Assembly: GCA_963769845.1 (NCBI GenBank) | Contig: CAVYNL010000031.1 | Span: forward strand, 1 to 47,165 | Origin: JBGQMW01 sp963769845 | Lineage (GTDB): Archaea; Thermoproteota; Bathyarchaeia; Bathyarchaeales; Bathycorpusculaceae | Reading direction: 5' to 3' | Length of the DNA stretch: 47,165 bases | Shown: in pieces, positions 28,598-37,517 of the stretch | How the letters are laid out: the number at the start of each line of letters is the position of its first letter | How positions within the stretch are numbered: the first letter of the stretch is position 1 | Program-made: the position numbers and the translations under genes | Notes under the pieces: model-generated | What the model saw: only the letters and a program-made list of their open reading frames with translations | Databases searched by the model: none | What the model was told of the DNA's origin: nothing

Positions 28598-29416
28598 TCA
28601 AAAGCCCAAGACTGTGCGATTGTCAAGCAGCATCTTCACACCTACAATGATCAGAATGACTGCAAAGATCCTTCGAAGGTTCTTGCCTGAGACTCTCTTA
28701 GAACTGTAGGCTCCTACTTGGGCTCCGAGGATGCTGCCAGCTGCTATGAACAGAGCGTATTCCAGGTTAATGCGGCCCGCCACGTAATATTTAGGTACGG
28801 CGGCTGTCGAAGTGAAAATCATCGTGAACATGGACGTCGCCGTTGCGATGTGAATCGGCATTCCAACAGCAAACATCATTATGGGCACCACTAGCACCCC
28901 TCCACCAATCCCGAGAAGTCCGGAAGCCAGTCCGCCGAAAAAGCTCAACCCTGCGCCCCACGCGATCACTTTATGGGACATAAGTATCTCCGAGTCCGAC
29001 TTGATGGCTGTTTGTTCTGGGCTATCCTGTGGCCTCTGAGATTTTGATCTAAGCCTGTTCAGGTCAACCATTATGCGTGCGGCCATTAATATCAAGAAAA
29101 ACCCGAAAATGAAAGCCAACACATGTGATTCCAACATGTCGGCCAGAAAAGCGCCTAGAACCGCGCCGGGAGCAGTCGTCACTGCAAGTACTAGACCTGT
29201 TTTGAAGTAAATTCTCTTCTGTCTCCAGTAGTTGATGGTTGATGCTACTGCAGTAAATATTATTGCTGTCAGACTGGTTCCTGTGGCGAGTTGCGTGGGA
29301 CTAAAACCATAAATCATTAGCAATATTGGCACGATGAAGGTGCCGCCCCCTATACCTACCAATGAAGCTGCAATCCCCACCAGAAAACCGAACAGCGGCA
29401 ACAGTATTTCCCACAA
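28598..29416 (-). CDS. TauE/SafE-family anion permease
   Basis: A 272-residue integral membrane protein of the TSUP family, which exports or imports sulfite, sulfonates or other organic anions. Eight or so helices in two halves, each with the family GIGGG motif: LVGIGGGTFIVPILLMIYG near residue 20 and LLGIGGGVLVVPIMMFAVG near residue 170. ATATSMFTMIFTSTAAV and the pairs of helices around LVLAVTTAPGAVLGAFLA are typical. The start TTG 29416 follows the APC permease by 11 bases, so it is probably the last gene of the operon. The substrate is unknown; sulfite or a sulfonate would be an inference from the family name only. Confidence 0.9.
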   Translation of the reverse strand: MWEILLPLFGFLVGIAASLVGIGGGTFIVPILLMIYGFSPTQLATGTSLTAIIFTAVASTINYWRQKRIYFKTGLVLAVTTAPGAVLGAFLADMLESHVLAFIFGFFLILMAARIMVDLNRLRSKSQRPQDSPEQTAIKSDSEILMSHKVIAWGAGLSFFGGLASGLLGIGGGVLVVPIMMFAVGMPIHIATATSMFTMIFTSTAAVPKYYVAGRINLEYALFIAAGSILGAQVGAYSSKRVSGKNLRRIFAVILIIVGVKMLLDNRTVLGF

Positions 29417-29427
29417 TCTTAATCACG

Positions 29428-30711
29428 TCAGACCTTGGCTTTTGCGGAGCTTCTTTGTTTTGCAGAATAGTAGACCCCGCCTGCTATTAAACCTGCGAGG
29501 CCGACGACCCAAGCCTGCGGCGACAGGAAAAGAATGACTATCAAAAGTGCAACGCACGTAATTGCGCCCACAGTTGGGACAACCTGCGGGTACTTTCTGT
29601 TCTCCTTTTTCAGCCTAAGAGCCGAGATGTTAGAAGACCCATAGTAAAACAGCATTGCAAAAGTGCTTACAGCCACGACGCTGGAGAGGTCGATGAACAG
29701 AACGAGTAGAGCCATCAGAATGCCTGCAAACCAGACGGAATAATAAGGTGTGTTGTGTTTCGCGTCGACCTTACTCAAGGCGAGAGGCAGGTCGTGTTTC
29801 CTTGCCATCGCATAGGCCATACGCGAGACTCCCAGGACGGAAGTGAGCAAAACGCTTGCAGTCGCCAGCAGCCCCCCTAATGAAATCAGATCCACGGCGA
29901 ACTGACTTCCAGTCTTGCCGATTGCATCTGCCAAGGGTGATCTTGAACTAGAGAGCCTCGTAGCACCAGTTAACCCCAATGCAACAGCTCCAACTGCAAT
30001 GTAGAATGCAGTGGAAATCACCAGAGACAGGATTACTGCCTTGGGAACGTTGCGCCTTGCATCTTTCACTTCTTCAGCTACCACTGCAACCCGTGCGAAA
30101 CCGCCGTACGCGAAGAAAATGTAGAACGCTCCGACCAGCACTCCAGGTTGAAAAGGCGTGAAGGGCACAAGATTTGACGAGCTTGCGTAGAAAACGCCGA
30201 AGACACAGAAGAACGCGAGAATAATCAGCTTGGCGGTCACAAGCACATTGTTCAACAGGGCTGATTGTCGGACACCATAATAGTTCAACGCCGTAAAGGC
30301 GATGCATGCAACAGCGGCGACCCATTGTGGAGGGATGCCCGGCAACAGATACGTGAGGTAGTAAGCAAAACCGAGTGAGACCGCGGCTCCCGCGAAGATG
30401 TTGCTGAACATCCACATCCAGCCTGAGAGAAAGCCTGCGAAAGGCGAGATCAACTCGCGCCCGAACTCGTACACGCTTCCTTCCTCTGGAAAGCGCGCCG
30501 ACAGCTCAGCAATGCTTAGAGCGGAGAACAAGGCTATGAAAGCGGCTATGAGCATGGAAACCACAAGAGCCGAACCTGCCTGTCCAGCCGCGATGCCAAT
30601 GACGACGAAAATGCCTGCTCCGACAATGGCGCCAACACTTATCGCAGTAGCATCAAACAAGCCTAAAGATGGCTTAAGCTTGGCCTGCTCAGCATCTTTT
30701 TTCATTGTCAA
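29428..30711 (-). CDS. APC-family amino acid permease
   Basis: 427 residues with 12 predicted membrane helices. Helix 1 carries the family motif ISVGAIVGAGIFVVIG; helix 2 reads AIALFSALSIAELSARFPEE and is followed by GSVYEFGRELISPFAGFLSG, the usual APC signature. FIFFAYGGFARVAVVAEEVKD (the conserved helix 6 glycines) is intact. The C-terminal half is regular. These proteins take up amino acids or polyamines by cation exchange. Starts TTG 30711 and ATG 30705 are both possible (MTMKKD). It lies 63 bases behind the Lhr gene and 11 bases ahead of TauE. The substrate is not predictable from sequence. Confidence 0.92.
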   Translation of the reverse strand: MTMKKDAEQAKLKPSLGLFDATAISVGAIVGAGIFVVIGIAAGQAGSALVVSMLIAAFIALFSALSIAELSARFPEEGSVYEFGRELISPFAGFLSGWMWMFSNIFAGAAVSLGFAYYLTYLLPGIPPQWVAAVACIAFTALNYYGVRQSALLNNVLVTAKLIILAFFCVFGVFYASSSNLVPFTPFQPGVLVGAFYIFFAYGGFARVAVVAEEVKDARRNVPKAVILSLVISTAFYIAVGAVALGLTGATRLSSSRSPLADAIGKTGSQFAVDLISLGGLLATASVLLTSVLGVSRMAYAMARKHDLPLALSKVDAKHNTPYYSVWFAGILMALLVLFIDLSSVVAVSTFAMLFYYGSSNISALRLKKENRKYPQVVPTVGAITCVALLIVILFLSPQAWVVGLAGLIAGGVYYSAKQRSSAKAKV

Positions 30712-30774
30712 CCCGTTGGGAAGATGTTTTGAAAGAACTAGGCTATTAAAATTGTCAAGAACAGGCTGATTGGG

Positions 30775-33697
30775 CTAGTAAGCCCTTTTCTTGTCTTCTT
30801 TGTTCTCCCAGAATTCCCGTGTGCGCAAATATTGAATCTTGGCCTTCAGCAGGTCCATGTAGAACTCGTCTTCTTTCGGATGCATCTTGCCCAGAATTCT
30901 TGAAGCTGTTTCCGGACCGACGCCCTTGACTTCCAAAGCCGCAACCGCTTGCTTACCATAGCTCAAGACTAGGTCAGCCATGCGTCTTGCATTTGTCAAT
31001 TCCTTCAGTTCTTCTTCAGCCAGGTCCTTTCCCTGTTGCCTCTTCTGCAGAAGCTCTTGCACATGGGCTGCATCCTGGCTGAAGTACAATGGCGCAAGAA
31101 GCTTCGAACCACAGTTGCTACAGACGGGGCGTTCATTCAAGCTGCGTATCTTCTCTTCCCCTATCCAATTGCCGCACGACATGCAGAGCAGCCTGGCCGT
31201 TCTTGCGTCTATGGCTTTTTTCATTCTGTCAATGTTGCTGAGCAGCAGGTCTTCTGGAGCCATCAGCTCCGAAACGTCGGAGAATTTCGAGAGAATGTGA
31301 AACGCCAGCGGCGAAGGTTTTTCTGGACTGAAGTGACTGCTGACCTTGACCGTGCCCTTTGCGACCTTGCGCATTATTTCCTTGACTTTTCTGATGTCTA
31401 TCTTCTCGACCATTGCCTCGCGGATTGTTTCGTCAAAGATGGGCGTGTTGCCAAACCTGCTGGGCAACTGGCTTAGCCGTTCATAGCTCATCGTCTTTCC
31501 GCGCGGCAAGGCTCCGAATCTGTCGGCCACAAACTTCATCTTGTAGGCAAAGGGAAACTTGGCTTCCATGTAGTCTTGAAACGCCTTTTCTGCTTCCTCA
31601 TCGCTAATGTTGAACATGGCCGAAGCACAGTTTCTCAACTTCCTGTCGCGTTAGCTTCCTCGGCGTTTCAATCAGTATGCGGTAGCCGTCGTTCCACCAG
31701 CCCACGATGACTTCCTTGTCTGAAAGCAAAGCATCGAAGATGCAGCCCAACGTCCGGTTAACAGTTTCTCCAAAACATGCATGAACAATCAGAGTACTTG
31801 TCGAAGCCCTCAACAACAATGTGTCTGTCGGTGGGCAGAGGAACGCCCTGTTTACGTGCGCATCAATCTCTTGGACGGTGGCCAACAGCGCAGTTTTGTT
31901 GGTGGACATTTTCTTGGCAATTTTCTCCGCGGTTGCTTCAGCATTTCCTGTTTTCCTAAGTTCTTCCGCGATCATTCCGCGCAGTTTGCCCGTTTCCTGT
32001 GCCAGCTCAACCGGAACAGGCAGCATCTCTCCATCCCAGCCTGGGACGGCAGCCAGTGGGTCCTCGCTGGGAACAACGTAGACCGTTCCCGTCTCTTCTT
32101 CAATCTGCACGATGCGCCAGACGTTTCCTCTGACGATGATGTTCAGGCCCACACGTGCTTTCAGAGCCATGAACTCGTCGCCCAACGTGCCGATTTTCCT
32201 GTCGGAAATCACGTTTACCAAAGGATATCTTATCTCGTCTGGAATCATCGACAGGTTCTCGTAGTAGTAGCTTCTCGTTCTCCGGGCTTTCCTCAAAACC
32301 TTGCCCTCTTGTTCAACTCTTAACTCCCCCAGCCTTTCTAAAAAGTATATCACGTCCCAAAAAGCTTGGTCTGAAAGGTCGCGAAACGGATAGGCTCGCC
32401 TCAACAAAGCCAGAACGTCGGTGACTTTTCTGTCTCCGTCGTCCATTAGTGTGCCGACGATCTGATGAGCCAGATACGTCCAGAGCGTTCTCATGGATCA
32501 GAACTGGCTCGATCTTGTTTGCGAAGCGTTCCTTACCGCTGCGATGGATTCGAGCGTGTCGTCTGGGTAGGCTGTGATTATGACGCCTTGTGAAAGCAGT
32601 TCCAAACGGTGGCCGCTGCGTCCGACTCGCTGGATTAGACTGTCAACGTGCCGAGGTGAGAGGTACTGAATGACCAAATCAACACTGCCAATGTCGATGC
32701 CCAACTCAAGCGTGCTCGTGCACACGATGGCTTTCAGAATCCCTGACTTGAATTCGTCCTCAGTTCGGGCTCGTTCTTCTTTGGAGAGCGAGCCGTGATG
32801 AACGGCAATGTCCGTTCTGCCGAGCTGGCTCAGCCTATAGCCCAGCATCTCGGCCATTGTTCTGCTGTTCACAAAGATAAGCGTCGACTTGTGGGAGTCG
32901 ACGAGTTCGATGATGCGTCTTAGGCGCGCTGCGGCTTCGGGTGAGGTGTTGAGCTTACCAGCTATGTCGTAGTCTGCATCAGCGGGCACGGGGTTTTCGA
33001 CTTGGTACGCGTAGCCTTTGGCGAAAGAGGCTTGGACAACCTTGATTTTCCTGCTTGCTCCTGCGATGAATTGGGCTACCTCGTCAACGTTGCCGACGGT
33101 CGCTGACAATCCTATCCTCTGGAACTCTCCGCCTACCAGCTCGCTGAGTCTCTCCATTGCGACGGCAAGCTGGACCCCTCTTTTGCTTCCTGCCAGTTCG
33201 TGAACCTCGTCAACGACGACGCATTGCACATGGCTCATGGTTCGTCGCATGAGGGAACCGGGCAGGACAGCCTGCAAGGTCTCTGGTGTTGTCACGAGCA
33301 TGTCTGGAGGAAAGATGGCTTGTCTCCTCCGAAGTTTCATTTCAGTGTCTCCGTGCCTTACCTCGACTGAGATGCCGAGCTTGGCTGCCCAGAAGTTGAG
33401 GCGCTTGAGTAGGTCACGGTTCAGAGCTCTCAGGGGCGTGACGTAGACGATCGTTATTCCTTTCCTGTTGCTTCGTTGCACTAGTTTTGAGAAGAGAGGA
33501 AGCAGGACGGCTTCGGTCTTGCCGCTTCCGGTTGGCGCTACTAACAAGACGTTTTCACATGCCAAGACCGCTGGAACGGCGAGTTCCTGGGGCAAAGTCG
33601 GCTCTTGGAAACCCAGCTCGGCCAAGGCTTTTTGAACGGGCTTGGCGAGCAGGTTGAAAACGTTCCCGGAATGCTCACTGGAGTCTTTTGGAACCAT
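30775..33697 (-). CDS. lhr: Lhr-type DEAD/DEAH helicase (three frameshifts)
   Basis: A large superfamily 2 helicase, about 973 residues after repair. The first piece has Walker A VAPTGSGKTEAVLL, DEVH box VVVDEVHELAGS, LSATVGN and the arginine-finger motif QRVGRSGHR. The second piece has the winged-helix and beta-sheet domains (FWDVIYFLERLGELRVE, LGDEFMALKARVGLNIIVRG). The last has zinc ligands CMSCGNW and CSNCGSK plus a helix-hairpin-helix-like ALEVKGVGPETASRIL. The breaks are one base each: AA for AAA near 32533, an added T near 32474, and CC for C near 31619. Lhr proteins act in repair of DNA damage. Downstream of the glutamine amidotransferase with a 33-base gap, in one operon. The first 15 residues are of doubtful start. 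Confidence 0.88.
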
Positions 33698-33730
33698 AGA
33701 AATATACCCGTGAGGGTGAGGTTTATTCTT

Positions 33731-34522
33731 TTACTCCAGTTCTTTTGAGAAGGAAAGTCTTAAGGCCGCTTCTTCGCGGTATCCGATTGATATCTTCGGC
33801 TTGAACTTGCCCTTGGCCAAGATCTTGCGGAATTCGTCTGTCAACGCTTCTTTTCTCGAGCAAAAGAGGACCTCGTTATGGCAGTTTGTCCATATGGTCA
33901 GTCCTCTGGTTTTTCCCCTGTGGATGAAGTGCAAGAACGCGTTTTCATCGCCGACCTGCAGCATGCAAATGCTGTTCGGACCTTGCAGGCGGCATAAGAG
34001 TTCGGAACATGCCTTGTCAACGTCTTCGGTCTCGTTCAAGAGTTCTTCGAAATAGTGAGGGATGATTTCAGAATCGATGAGTTGGACCTTTTCAGATTCG
34101 AAAACGTGTTTCTTCCCCAGTTGGACTCGAAGCTTTTCATAGTTCTCCACTTTGCCGTTGTGTACGGACGCGATCGTCAGGCTTGGGTCAAACTGCACGA
34201 CATAGGGCTGTGCGGTCTCCTTGAAACTGGAGCTGTGCATGAACTCGGGGCTTGGCATCCGAACATGGCTGACCAGAACATTGGCGTCACCGACCTTGGA
34301 GCCCCAAAATCTTGCCAGATGGCTCGCTGGAGAACCATTGACTTTTCCCATCTTCTCATGAACAACGCTTCCGTCCTTGAGTAGGACGGCCAGACCGGCG
34401 CCGTATCCGCCTAGAGGATTCGGTTCCTGAGGATACTGGTGCACTTCGAGTCTTTCGAGGGCCCTGAAGACCATGTCGATGGGCACTGTTTTTGAAAGCA
34501 TGAAGCCGAATATTCCGCACAT
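33731..34522 (-). CDS. Class II glutamine amidotransferase
   Basis: An Ntn-type glutaminase domain of 263 residues. The start MCGIFGFML gives the nucleophile Cys2, and GAGAATG-like sequence upstream (GAGGATTTGAAATG) sets the start at 34522. Other signature parts are GGYGAGLAVLLKDG, SHVRMPSP and IASVHNGKVENYEKLR (HNG ... N of the oxyanion hole). No sugar-phosphate-isomerase or transferase domain follows, so the ammonia acceptor must come from another protein or the protein is a stand-alone amidohydrolase. It is the first gene of the run with Lhr, APC and TauE. The reaction it feeds is unknown. Confidence 0.85.
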   Translation of the reverse strand: MCGIFGFMLSKTVPIDMVFRALERLEVHQYPQEPNPLGGYGAGLAVLLKDGSVVHEKMGKVNGSPASHLARFWGSKVGDANVLVSHVRMPSPEFMHSSSFKETAQPYVVQFDPSLTIASVHNGKVENYEKLRVQLGKKHVFESEKVQLIDSEIIPHYFEELLNETEDVDKACSELLCRLQGPNSICMLQVGDENAFLHFIHRGKTRGLTIWTNCHNEVLFCSRKEALTDEFRKILAKGKFKPKISIGYREEAALRLSFSKELE

Positions 34523-34693
34523 TTCAAATCCTCGTTGCATTGTCTGAATCGTATCTTTAGGGTGGTCTGACTATTTTTGCTGATCTGTCTGTGACGAATA
34601 TGCGTGCGCACTGGGAGGAAGGCGTTTTGGGTTGGATGTGAAGGGAAAAAGCGTTTATCTGTTCACTAGTCTAGTGTTTGATTGGTAGGGATA

Positions 34694-34795
34694 ATGGTGA
34701 AGAGCAAAGAAGAGCAGATAAGGGCTCTCCTTGTCAGGTATTCCACTCCACCGCGCGCGCATTGCCTGGCTGTAGTTCTGATGACTAGAGTATGA
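34694..34795 (+). pseudogene. Short gene remnant cut by a (GC)4 element
   Basis: From ATG 34694 the frame reads MVKSKEEQIRALLVRYSTPP and then runs into CGCGCGCG and an unrelated short tail to TGA 34795. The first 20 codons have the charged, helical style of a real gene start, with GGTAGGG upstream. The body appears to be missing after GCGCGCGC (34753-34760). The family is not recognised. Confidence 0.35.
34753..34760. repeat. (GC)4 element at a gene end
   Basis: GCGCGCGC flanked as CCACCGCGCGCGCATTGCC. It ends a short gene start at 34694. Confidence 0.75.
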
Positions 34796-34814
34796 TAAGT
34801 TTTCTAGTCAAGTA

Positions 34815-34824
34815 GCCTTATATC
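34815..34824 (+). promoter_or_regulatory. TATA-like box
   Basis: GCCTTATATC about 45-50 bases ahead of GTG 34869. A transcript start near 34846 gives a leader of about 23 bases. Confidence 0.45.
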
Positions 34825-34868
34825 GATTCTTGATGATTTGTTTCTTGTGGCAAACGAAGGCAGAATAA

Positions 34869-35612
34869 GTGAGTGTTGATTTCAAATCCTTGAATAATGT
34901 TCTGAAGCATCCGATGAGGCGGAGCATCGTCCTAGCCCTGTTTGAAAGGGAGAGCATGTCTTACGTCGATTTGATGAACCTTGTTGAGGCCACAAACACG
35001 GGCAAATTCAACTATCACCTCAAGATTTTAGGCGACCTTATCGCGAAGAACAAGGACGGGAGATATGTTCTGACCGAAAAAGGTCGACTTACCGTACAAT
35101 TCCTTCAAAAGTTTCCCGAGAAGGAATCTCGGCAGACGCCCCTGGGTATGGCAGACGCGGTTCTCATAGGTTTTGCGGGCGGCGTCTTGACGGTCTGCAA
35201 CCCCGGTTTCTGGAGTGCTTTTCTTCTGGCCGTATTCAACGTGGAAGTGGGTGTGCCTTTTTTTGTTGGCCTCGGCCTGGTGGTCTTCGTGTTTGCTTTG
35301 ATAGTTCCTGGTTCAGCGATGTGGTTGTTGACCGTTAGACGTGCACATTCCCATGATGCGTATGACTTGTTTAAGCCGCCGTTTGTGACATTCATTCTGC
35401 TGCTGGTCTTTCTGCTCGTCATGCTCTTTTCTGGGGCAGGCTTGACGGTAACGATTACAAGTCCGGTGACCCCGGGTCCATACGGCGGTTCCACCTACTC
35501 TGCCATGCAAATCAGTCTAGCAACAATTCTCCTGTTTGGCTTGGTGTTGTCTTTCCTTGGTGTCCTCGTAGCAGAGACCGGGAGCAAGATACGGAAGAGA
35601 ATATTGCCATAG
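34869..35612 (+). CDS. Membrane-anchored ArsR-like winged-helix protein
   Basis: 247 residues, intact. Residues 8-80 are an ArsR-type winged helix: LKHPMRRSIVLALFERESM, SYVDLMNLVEATNTGKFNY, HLKILGDLIAKNKDGRYVLTEKG. After a linker come four membrane helices (LIGFAGGVLTVCNPGFWSAF, FFVGLGLVVFVFALIVPGSA, FVTFILLLVFLLVMLFSGAG, ISLATILLFGLVLSFLGVLV), with a basic end RKRILP inside. This is a one-component regulator that would hold a promoter near the membrane; the helices may sense something in the membrane or outside. The start GTG 34869 fits the TATA-like box. The target is unknown. Confidence 0.8.
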   Translation: MSVDFKSLNNVLKHPMRRSIVLALFERESMSYVDLMNLVEATNTGKFNYHLKILGDLIAKNKDGRYVLTEKGRLTVQFLQKFPEKESRQTPLGMADAVLIGFAGGVLTVCNPGFWSAFLLAVFNVEVGVPFFVGLGLVVFVFALIVPGSAMWLLTVRRAHSHDAYDLFKPPFVTFILLLVFLLVMLFSGAGLTVTITSPVTPGPYGGSTYSAMQISLATILLFGLVLSFLGVLVAETGSKIRKRILP

Positions 35613-35866
35613 TCTGTGAACTGCTAAAATTCCTTCGGTGCAGGCTAGAACGTAGGAATTGTTGTGCCCCATGCGAAGTGCTGGAACCAAAAGGTTGAAA
35701 TGTTAAGCTGACAGCCTTTGAAGTGGACTATGAAGAAATCGTCCATCACCACTCACTTCTCCCGCGCAATCCCCACTTTTTCTTTTCTCAACTATAGTCG
35801 TGGTCTCTGACCAATTCGGGCGAGGGTTATTCATGACGTGCAGATTTCTCTGTAAAAACTCGTTTG

Positions 35867-36376
35867 TTAGCTCTGTTGCAGTGGAATTGCCCAAAAGCTG
35901 ACGACGTCGCCTTTCACCCATTTGCCGCCCAAACTTCTAACAACATCGCTAATTTCATCCCATTCAGCCTTCAAGTATTGGGTTGGCGTTACTTTGACGT
36001 ATTCTCCGTCTACCGTGAAACTCAGCAACTTGCGCTGCTCTGGAATGAACTCTTTTTCTATTGCGCTTGTGTCTCGACTTGGTTGAATCGGCGTTTTCTT
36101 TGTGGGATTAGATTCAGGTTTGAAGCTTGTCGTGGGCTGAGATTCGGTTTTGGAGCTTGCCGTGTAGACTAGATTGAACTCTGGAATTGGATAGGATTCT
36201 GCAACGTCTTCAAAACTGTCGCTTCTTACGATTGCGAATACTTGCTTGGAAAACAAGTCGTACTTCATATCCAAAAGTTCAATATCGTCTGGCAGGTTGG
36301 AAGTGAAAGATGACACTTTTCCCTGCAATGTTTCTATAATGAACTCAGGGCGCAGTTTTATCATTCTCATTTTCAT
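35867..36376 (-). CDS. Conserved protein of unknown function
   Basis: 169 residues from ATG 36376 (MKMRMIKLRPEFIIETLQGK). Residues 10-70 are a compact alpha/beta part (LPDDIELLDMKYDLFSKQVF, AIVRSDSFEDVAESYPIPEF). A Ser/Thr/Pro-rich linker follows (ASSKTESQPTTSFKPESNPT), then a C-terminal part ending EISDVVRSLGGKWVKGDVVS. The two-part layout with a disordered linker suggests a binding protein. No known motif. A start at 36388 (MVKT) is an alternative. There is no gene close on the same strand. Confidence 0.65.
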   Translation of the reverse strand: MKMRMIKLRPEFIIETLQGKVSSFTSNLPDDIELLDMKYDLFSKQVFAIVRSDSFEDVAESYPIPEFNLVYTASSKTESQPTTSFKPESNPTKKTPIQPSRDTSAIEKEFIPEQRKLLSFTVDGEYVKVTPTQYLKAEWDEISDVVRSLGGKWVKGDVVSFWAIPLQQS

Positions 36377-36548
36377 GGTTTTAACCACTCAGAATTGCTT
36401 TATTACCTGGTGACAAGTAACTTAAGGGTATTGTTTGCCACCCGCAACTCCCTTTTTCTTTTTTTGGGGGAAGTTTTATCCCAGCACACAGTTCAACCTT
36501 ATATTTGTTGAATCGTAACTGTAGTGATGAGGTTGTGAGGTCTGCTGG

Positions 36549-36662
36549 ATGGCAATCATTCAGAAGAAATGTTCGATTTGCGGAAGAGTCTTTACGACGT
36601 TAGATAACAAAAATAAGTATTGCAGTCCCCGTTGCGCTGGAAAAGCCAATAAGAAAAAATAA
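36549..36662 (+). CDS. Very small zinc-ribbon protein
   Basis: A 37-residue protein: ATG 36549 gives MAIIQKKCSICGRVFTT, then LDNKNKYCSPRCAGKANKKK, TAA 36662. CSIC and CSPRC make one zinc site; the end is basic. Such mini zinc ribbons are often missed by gene callers. GAGGTTGTGAGG 20 bases upstream could be its ribosome site or a promoter part. Function unknown; nucleic-acid binding is inferred from charge. Confidence 0.6.
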   Translation: MAIIQKKCSICGRVFTTLDNKNKYCSPRCAGKANKKK

Positions 36663-36924
36663 GGGCGTCTCAAAAAAATACAACCATTCTCCGACAAGTT
36701 TCTGAGAAGGAATCAGTGCGGGCGTATACTCGATTCGAAAGAATCATGGCGCCTATGATGATATCACGTCAGTATGAAGGGATTAAGTTCGGTTCTTCTT
36801 TCCCAAGATGATTTGACATCAAATTGATTCTGAGGCGCCACAACACCATCTCTAAAGTCCAAGCAAACTGTAAACTGGCTTAAAAGGACAGACGCAAGAC
36901 TGTTCTAGGAGCCGCATTTCGTTA
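36663..36924. other. Non-coding spacer
   Basis: No gene is supported. AGGCGCCACAACACC near 36833 and TGGCGCCTATG near 36749 look like halves of an imperfect inverted repeat around GGCGCC. Nothing else is visible. Confidence 0.35.
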
Positions 36925-37122
36925 TTATTTTATTATTGATTGTACTCTGCCGACTTTGCCGTCTGTCAGTCGTACCTTGATTCCGTGGGGGTGAGTTGAG
37001 CTGTTGGTGAGGATATTCTTGACGATACCCTCGGTTAATTTGCCGTTCCGTTGGTCCTGCTTCAAGACGATTTTTACGCGGATACCTGAATTGATTTGGC
37101 TCCTCTGCTGATTAGGTTGCAT
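36925..37122 (-). CDS. YwbE-family protein
   Basis: 65 residues with the conserved core of the small YwbE family: IRVKIVLKQDQRNGKLTEG, IVKNILTNSSTHPHGIKVRL and TDGKVGRVQSI. The HPHGIKVRL and DG-x-VGRV parts mark a one-domain beta barrel. The family occurs in many bacteria and archaea and has no established role. A purine-rich stretch lies upstream. The gene is intact and has no partner on its strand. Confidence 0.85.
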   Translation of the reverse strand: MQPNQQRSQINSGIRVKIVLKQDQRNGKLTEGIVKNILTNSSTHPHGIKVRLTDGKVGRVQSIIK

Positions 37123-37262
37123 TTCCGATAATAGGTGCTTCGCGGCTTATAGTGTATTCGCACGCTTACGCGGAAACCCAGAACCCCATAACCCTTCTTT
37201 CTTCTTTGCCCTGCATCCAGAAAACGCAAATAAGAGCTAAAAATCCCAGGTTTGTTTATAGT

Positions 37263-37320
37263 AAGGTCGCTGGGATTTGAACCCAAGACAAATGGAGATG
37301 TCTCCCCGAAGACCCTACTT
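37263..37320 (-). other. tRNA-like 3' fragment, possible attachment site
   Basis: On the minus strand TTGGG TTCAAAT CCCAG (37286-37270) is a perfect T arm, followed by CGACCTTA, which looks like the 3' half of an acceptor stem. The matching 5' half (AAGGTCG) is not found nearby, no anticodon arm can be drawn with confidence, and CCA is absent. GGGGAGACATCTCC just upstream can form a hairpin and might be a long variable arm. Integrating elements often leave such tRNA 3' ends. Confidence 0.35.
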
Positions 37321-37517
37321 TTGGTAGTATTTCGGATTGACATATCATATCGCCAAAAGAACAAAGTGAGGACAGACTCTTAAAAATAATATGTCGAAAC
37401 CGTTAAACGTGAAAACATGTAGGGAAATGATAAATTCTCTAAGATCTTATGAGAAGTGTATTGTTTGAAAGGCTACTCTTTCAATGATTAAGATAACCTG
37501 GACAAGAGGTTGAAAAA

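Noticed and set aside
37074..37364. Minus-strand frame running through the tRNA-like T arm, considered as an integrase N-terminus.
   Set aside because: Its only striking part, FVLGSNPSDLTINKPG, is the translation of the tRNA-like sequence; the rest has no integrase motif.
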